A stretch of DNA of 64,000 nucleotides from Apostichopus japonicus (taxonomy: Eukaryota > Echinodermata > Holothuroidea > Aspidochirotida > Stichopodidae): contig NC_092564.1 in assembly GCF_037975245.1 (NCBI RefSeq), positions 28,814,984 to 28,878,983 of the forward strand, written 5' to 3'. Shown here in pieces: positions 60,601-64,000 of this stretch (position 1 is its first letter; each line of letters opens with the position of its first letter). Position numbers and translations under genes: made by a program. The notes beneath the pieces were generated by a model that worked only from the letters and a program-made list of their open reading frames with translations, did no database searches and had not been told where the DNA came from.

Positions 60601-63600
60601 ATGCCACAAGAAAGGAAACTGGGTTGTATCTCATATCTAGTGTGTGGATGCCTCAAGTTGTGTAAATGAACCCTATTGTTTTCAATTGAGGTTAAAAGAT
60701 CATTTTGAGGTTACTAGAGGTCAAAATTTGGAAACGTTGGGAACATTATGTCTCAAATTGGGCAATTTGAACCCTCAATATTATACTTCAAGTGAGAATA
60801 TTTCCTAACAAAAACCAAACCCTTGTTGTTAGTAGTGGATTTCAATGATCATTCTATGTCAGGGAAACAGAATAATCTTTGGAACCTTGCAATCATGATA
60901 TGTCAAAAAGGGAATCTTTAAGATGCAGCTAATCGCATCATCGAAACTCCAATGAATATTTGGTAAATCCAAACTTTGGTAAAGGCAATGTAGTAATATA
61001 GTTTGCTTGTAGTACTATGGTTTGCTTGCAGTAATATTGTTTGCTTGTAGCAATGTAGCAATATTGTTTGCTTGTAGCAATGTAGTAATATGGTTTGATT
61101 GTAGCAATGTAGTAATATAGTTTGCTTGTAGTAATATGGTTTGCTAGTAGTAATATAGTTTGCTTGTAGTAAAAATATGGTTTGCGTGTAGCAATGTAGT
61201 AATATAGTTTGCTTGTAGTAATATAGATTGCTTGTAGTAATATAGTTTGCTTGTAGTAATATGGTTTGCTTGTAGCAATATAGTAATATGGTTTGCATGT
61301 AGCAATGTAGTAATATAGTTTGCTTGTAGTAATATAGATTGCTTGTAGTAATATAGTTTGCTTGTAGTAATATAGATTGCTTGTAGTAATATGGTTTGCT
61401 TGTAGTAATATAGTTTGCTTGTAGTAATAATTTGGTTTGCTTGTAGTAATATAGATTGCTTGTAGTAATATGGTTTGCTTGTAGTAATATAGTTTGCTTG
61501 TAGTAATAATTTGGTTTGCTTGTAGCAATGTAGTAATATTGTTTGCTTGTAGCAATATAGTTTGCTTGTAGTAATATGGATTGCTTGTAGTAATATTGTT
61601 TGCTTGTAGCAATGTAGTAATATTGTTTGCTTGTAGCAATGTAGTAATATTGTTTGCTTGTAGCAATATAGTTTGCTTGTAGTAATATAGTTTGCTTGTA
61701 GTAGTATAGATTGCTTGTAGTAATATGGTTTGCTTGTAGTAATATAGTTTGCTTGTAGTAATAATTTGGTTTGCTTGTAGCAATGTAGTAATATTGTTTG
61801 CTTGTAGCAATATAGTTTGCTTGTAGTAATATGGTTTGCTAGTAGTAATATAGTTTGCTTGTAGTAAAAATATGGTTTGCTTGTGGCAATGTAGTAATAT
61901 GGTTTGCGTGTAGCAATGTAGTAATATAGTTTGCTTGTAGTAATATAGATTGCTTGTAGTAATATAGATTGCTTGTAGTAATATAGATTGCTTGTAGTAA
62001 TATAGATTGCTTGTAGTAATATGGTTTGCTTGTAGTAATATAGTTTGCTTGTAGTAATAATTTGGTTTGCTTGTAGCAATGTAGTAATATTGTTTGCTTG
62101 TAGCAATATAGTTTGCTTGTAGTAATATGGTTTGCTTGTAGTAATATTGTTTGCTTGTAGCAATGTAGTAATATTGTTTGCTTGTAGCAATGTAGTAATA
62201 TGGTTTGCTTGTAGTAATATGGTTTGCTTGTAGTAATATTGTTTGCTTGAAGTAATATGGTTTGCTTGTAATATTGTTTGCTAGTAGTAATATAGTTTGC
62301 TTGTAGTAATAATATGGTTTGCTTGTAGCAATGTAGTAATATTGTTTGCTTGTAGCAATGTAGTAATATGGTTTGCTTGTAGCAATGTAGTAATATAGTT
62401 TGCTTGTAGTAATATGGTTTGCTTGTAGTAATATTGTTTGCTAGTAGTAATATAGTTTGCTTATAGTAATAATATGGTTTGCTTGTAGCAATGTAGTAAT
62501 ATGGTTTGCTTGTAGCAATGTAGTAATATGGTTTGATTGTAGCAATGTAGTAATATGGTTTGCTTGTAGTAATATGGTTCGCTTGTAGTAATATGGTTTG
62601 CTTGTAGCAATGTAGTAATATTGTTTGCTTATGCCTCTGCCTCTGTTTTTGGATTATTCCATTTTTCTGAATCATTACCAGCGACTCTGAAAGAGTTTGT
62701 GACCTTTTCAGTTTGTCCAACGTATCTAGAAGTCAATTTAATAAACTGATGATTTTGGAAGCAAAATTCTTGATGGTTTGATAAGTGACATTGTGTGTAC
62801 TCACATTCTTGATGGTTTGATAAGTGACATTGTGTGTACTCACATTCTTGATGGTTTGATAAGTGACAGTGTTTGTAATCACATTCTTGATGGTTTGATA
62901 AGTGACAGCGTGTGTAATCATATTCTTGATGGTTTGATAAGTGACATTGTGTGTACTCACATTCTTGATGGTTTGATAAGTGACATTGTGTGTACTCACA
63001 TTCTTGATGGTTTGATAAATGACAGTGTTTGTACTCACATTCTTGATGGTTTGATAAGTGACAGCGTGTGTAATCATATTCTTGAAAATAAAAGAAAAGT
63101 ATTTAACTATTCTGAGAAAGGAGGAACTTTTGTCAATGCTTATTTGTTTAGGACTGTTAGTTGAAGTAAGGAAAGAAAGTGAAAGATCTGAAAATAAAAT
63201 AAATATGTGATCTATTATATTATATATTTTTTTCAAAGATCAGGACTAATAAACATAGAGTACACCATGTATGTGGAATCAAATGGAAGCATTTATTATC
63301 TGTTAGTTAACCTTCAAGTGATGGAAAAATCTAGTTGGGTGACTTTATTAGTTGTAATTTTGATTAACTCATGTGAGGTTTAGTAAAGTAGTGAGAAGTA
63401 TGGGGACTAGACACAACATACAGCCTATGCCTTTTTAAATAACTTTCATTTCACCCGATAGAGTAAATTCCTTTGTTTCTAAAAGTTCTACACTGGCAGA
63501 TGGATTTTTAGTTGTTGGTATTTTGCTTTCGCAGTTTTTGGGATGACTGGATGCGTCATCCTGATCAGAGGAAGGACAGAGCTTGCATCAGACCTGAAAT

Positions 63601-63639
63601 ATCTCGGACAGATACATTCGGCAAAGAAGGAGTCAGCAA
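51613..63639 (+). CDS. MGAT1: N-acetylglucosaminyltransferase I (partial at the right edge), 8 coding exons seen
   Basis: Golgi type II membrane enzyme that adds GlcNAc to Man5GlcNAc2, opening hybrid and complex N-glycan synthesis. Exons: 51613-51723, 54308-54428, 55446-55659, 56926-57034, 58554-58695, 59779-59910, 60024-60114, 63535-63639. Phases agree throughout, giving 341 aa plus 2 nt; human has 445, so about 100-130 residues lie beyond 64000. The order is short cytosolic tail, membrane anchor (about residues 7-28), a Gln/Glu-rich stem with coiled-coil character, then the GT13 domain from [11 protein letters not shown]. Family blocks are [30 protein letters not shown], the metal-binding E232-[34 protein letters not shown] and [10 protein letters not shown]. 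Exon 7 uses the acceptor at 60022-60023, not the nearer CAG at 60041; only the former keeps phase and restores MLYR. The start ATG precedes the only signal anchor. Human has Asp where IACN has Asn. Confidence 0.95.
51734..54095 (+). repeat. About 74-bp satellite-like array, roughly 30 copies, in MGAT1 intron 1
   Basis: Begins about 10 bp after the exon 1 donor. Units contain 'cacttagaattcattacaca', 'cctgcttgtaacatgcatag' and 'ttgacatacactaagagtgt'. Subtypes differ by loss of 'acaac', 'gactgtt' for 'gcttgta', 'ttagagcacttgtgctg' insertions and 'gcatcg'. A block of at least 370 bp beginning at 52271 recurs at 53158. Confidence 0.95.
54153..54290 (+). repeat. 28-bp tandem repeat, about 5 copies, abutting the MGAT1 exon 2 acceptor
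   Basis: Units of 'tgtacaagtattagtattaa' plus 'ccctaatc'. The last unit ends 17 bp before the acceptor at 54306-54307, and each carries a CTAAT phrase that fits an animal branch-point consensus. Confidence 0.9.
54740..55090 (+). repeat. Dispersed repeat, copy 10
   Basis: In MGAT1 intron 2: 'ggaggtcaaaggtcattta', 'atgcttggatgaatgctact' and 'aatagctcaaaaaggaaag'. Confidence 0.6.
55660..56925 (+). other. MGAT1 intron 3, nothing recognised
   Basis: No array, RNA gene or additional exon was seen; the minus open frame at 56400-56585 is unsupported. Confidence 0.5.
57090..57930 (+). repeat. Dispersed repeat, copy 11, with an about 220-bp tandem section
   Basis: Two successive sections, from 57148 and from about 57369, each run 'atatct(t)caag', 'gttgaatcaatgt', 'ggtaggtagatgcc', 'tcccatctcat', 'gtgggtgg/attgggccagg', 'tatctcttcaac'. 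The 122-codon open frame at 57199 lies entirely inside it and is not a gene. Confidence 0.7.
60222..60460 (+). repeat. 67-bp tandem repeat, 3.5 copies, in MGAT1 intron 7
   Basis: Units start 60222, 60289, 60356 and 60423 with 'tctccatggtttatgcagtc' followed by a TG-rich section. Confidence 0.95.
60460..60800 (+). repeat. Dispersed repeat, copy 12
   Basis: Begins 'ccaatgtcatgcttggtatg' directly at the end of the 67-bp array; two sections with 'aggtcaaaa' and 'atatctcaaga/atgtctcaaat'. Confidence 0.6.
60985..62632 (+). repeat. 1.65-kb minisatellite of 'tttgcttgtagtaatatgg' units in MGAT1 intron 7
   Basis: Units of 19 bp alternate with 28-bp forms carrying an extra 'caatgtagt' and 28-bp or longer compound forms. 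Sub-blocks of several hundred bp recur (for example around 61430-61560 and 62030-62170). The minus strand is stop-free for long distances in several frames, giving false proteins rich in Y, Q, T and L. Confidence 0.95.
62768..63086 (+). repeat. 39-bp tandem repeat, 8 copies, in MGAT1 intron 7
   Basis: Units of 'ttcttgatggtttgataagt' plus 'gacattgtgtgtactcaca'. Variants (acattgtgtgtactc, acagtgtttgtaatc, acagcgtgtgtaatc) recur in blocks. Both strands are open because 39 is a multiple of 3. Confidence 0.95.
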
Positions 63640-63699
63640 GTGAGTCAAGTAGTTTATGTTTGTGAAATTTCTGAAGATATCTTCTGTGGACAGTACCCT

Positions 63700-63860
63700 C
63701 AATGAAGCCTGGTAAACATGATAACTTAAAATGTAAATCTTGTTGACTTCACACATAGTAGTCAGATTCACAGCAGTGAGTATAAGAATCATTCTGTTTT
63801 ACTGGATGGTCAGAGGTCATTTGAAGTCAAACCTAAAGTGAATCATGAATGAAGCTGGTG
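63700..63860 (+). repeat. Dispersed repeat, copy 13
   Basis: After the last exon seen: 'ggtaaacatgataacttaaaa', 'gtgagtataagaatc' and 'ggtcagaggtcatttgaagt'. Confidence 0.55.
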
Positions 63861-64000
63861 GTTGCTATGTAGATCTGCAGTAGTGCAGGAACCTTGCTGA
63901 TCAATTGAAGTGAATAATGGTCAATTCTTCAACATATTGTGTGGAGTGTTACTGTTGAATTTTCTTATGTAGAATGTGGCAAGGATCCAATAAGCCAATT

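Noticed and set aside
60938-62720. Long minus-strand open frames (290-348 codons) rich in Tyr, Gln, Thr, Leu
   Set aside because: They are translations of a 19/28-bp tandem repeat in several frames, lie inside an MGAT1 intron, and have no domain.
62733-63236. Overlapping open frames on both strands (167 and 128 codons)
   Set aside because: The 39-bp repeat unit is a multiple of 3 without stops, so both strands stay open by construction.

Overview
This is a eukaryotic, intron-rich, AT-rich genomic window from an animal. The gene content (CTDSPL2, a MIEN1/SELENOW-family selenoprotein, MGAT1) and the abundance of short 'aggtcaaag'-type dispersed repeats and minisatellites suggest a marine invertebrate deuterostome. 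An echinoderm, perhaps a sea cucumber, is my best guess, but that is inference only. Almost every simple open frame here is a shadow or a repeat; the real genes are split into short exons that I joined by reading splice sites and frame phase.

Three protein-coding genes can be supported. (1) CTDSPL2, plus strand, 8836-30028: eleven coding exons whose phases all agree, 473 residues (human protein 466), with an FCP/SCP phosphatase domain and a complete DLDET catalytic motif. A probable promoter and non-coding first exon lie at about 8544-8670, and the 3' UTR probably runs to about 33.5 kb. (2) A MIEN1/SELENOW-family selenoprotein, minus strand, 45150-37272: four coding exons, 96 residues, with an in-frame TGA in the motif C-G-A-U-G-Y, a C-terminal CVIL prenylation box and a good SECIS candidate in the 3' UTR. 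The TGA hides it from ordinary ORF calling. (3) MGAT1 (N-acetylglucosaminyltransferase I), plus strand, from 51613 to beyond the window end: eight coding exons in phase (341 residues), with the last part of the catalytic domain missing off the right edge.

Layout: 1-8500 is intergenic DNA with dispersed repeats and a reverse-transcriptase fragment; 8.5-33.5 kb is CTDSPL2; 33.5-36.8 kb is a convergent intergenic gap; 36.8-45.3 kb is the selenoprotein gene; 45.3-51.5 kb is the divergent upstream region shared with MGAT1; 51.6-64 kb is MGAT1.

The introns are full of unrelated minisatellites: units of 40, 71, 92, 74, 28, 67, 19-28 and 39 bp inside introns, and 86 bp in the CTDSPL2 3' UTR. Some are higher-order duplicated or sit within 20 bp of a splice site. 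The three genes act in unrelated places: a phosphatase of phosphoserine/threonine substrates, a membrane-anchored thioredoxin-fold redox protein, and a Golgi enzyme starting complex N-glycan synthesis. No operon-like logic links them. The most notable element is the predicted prenylated selenoprotein.
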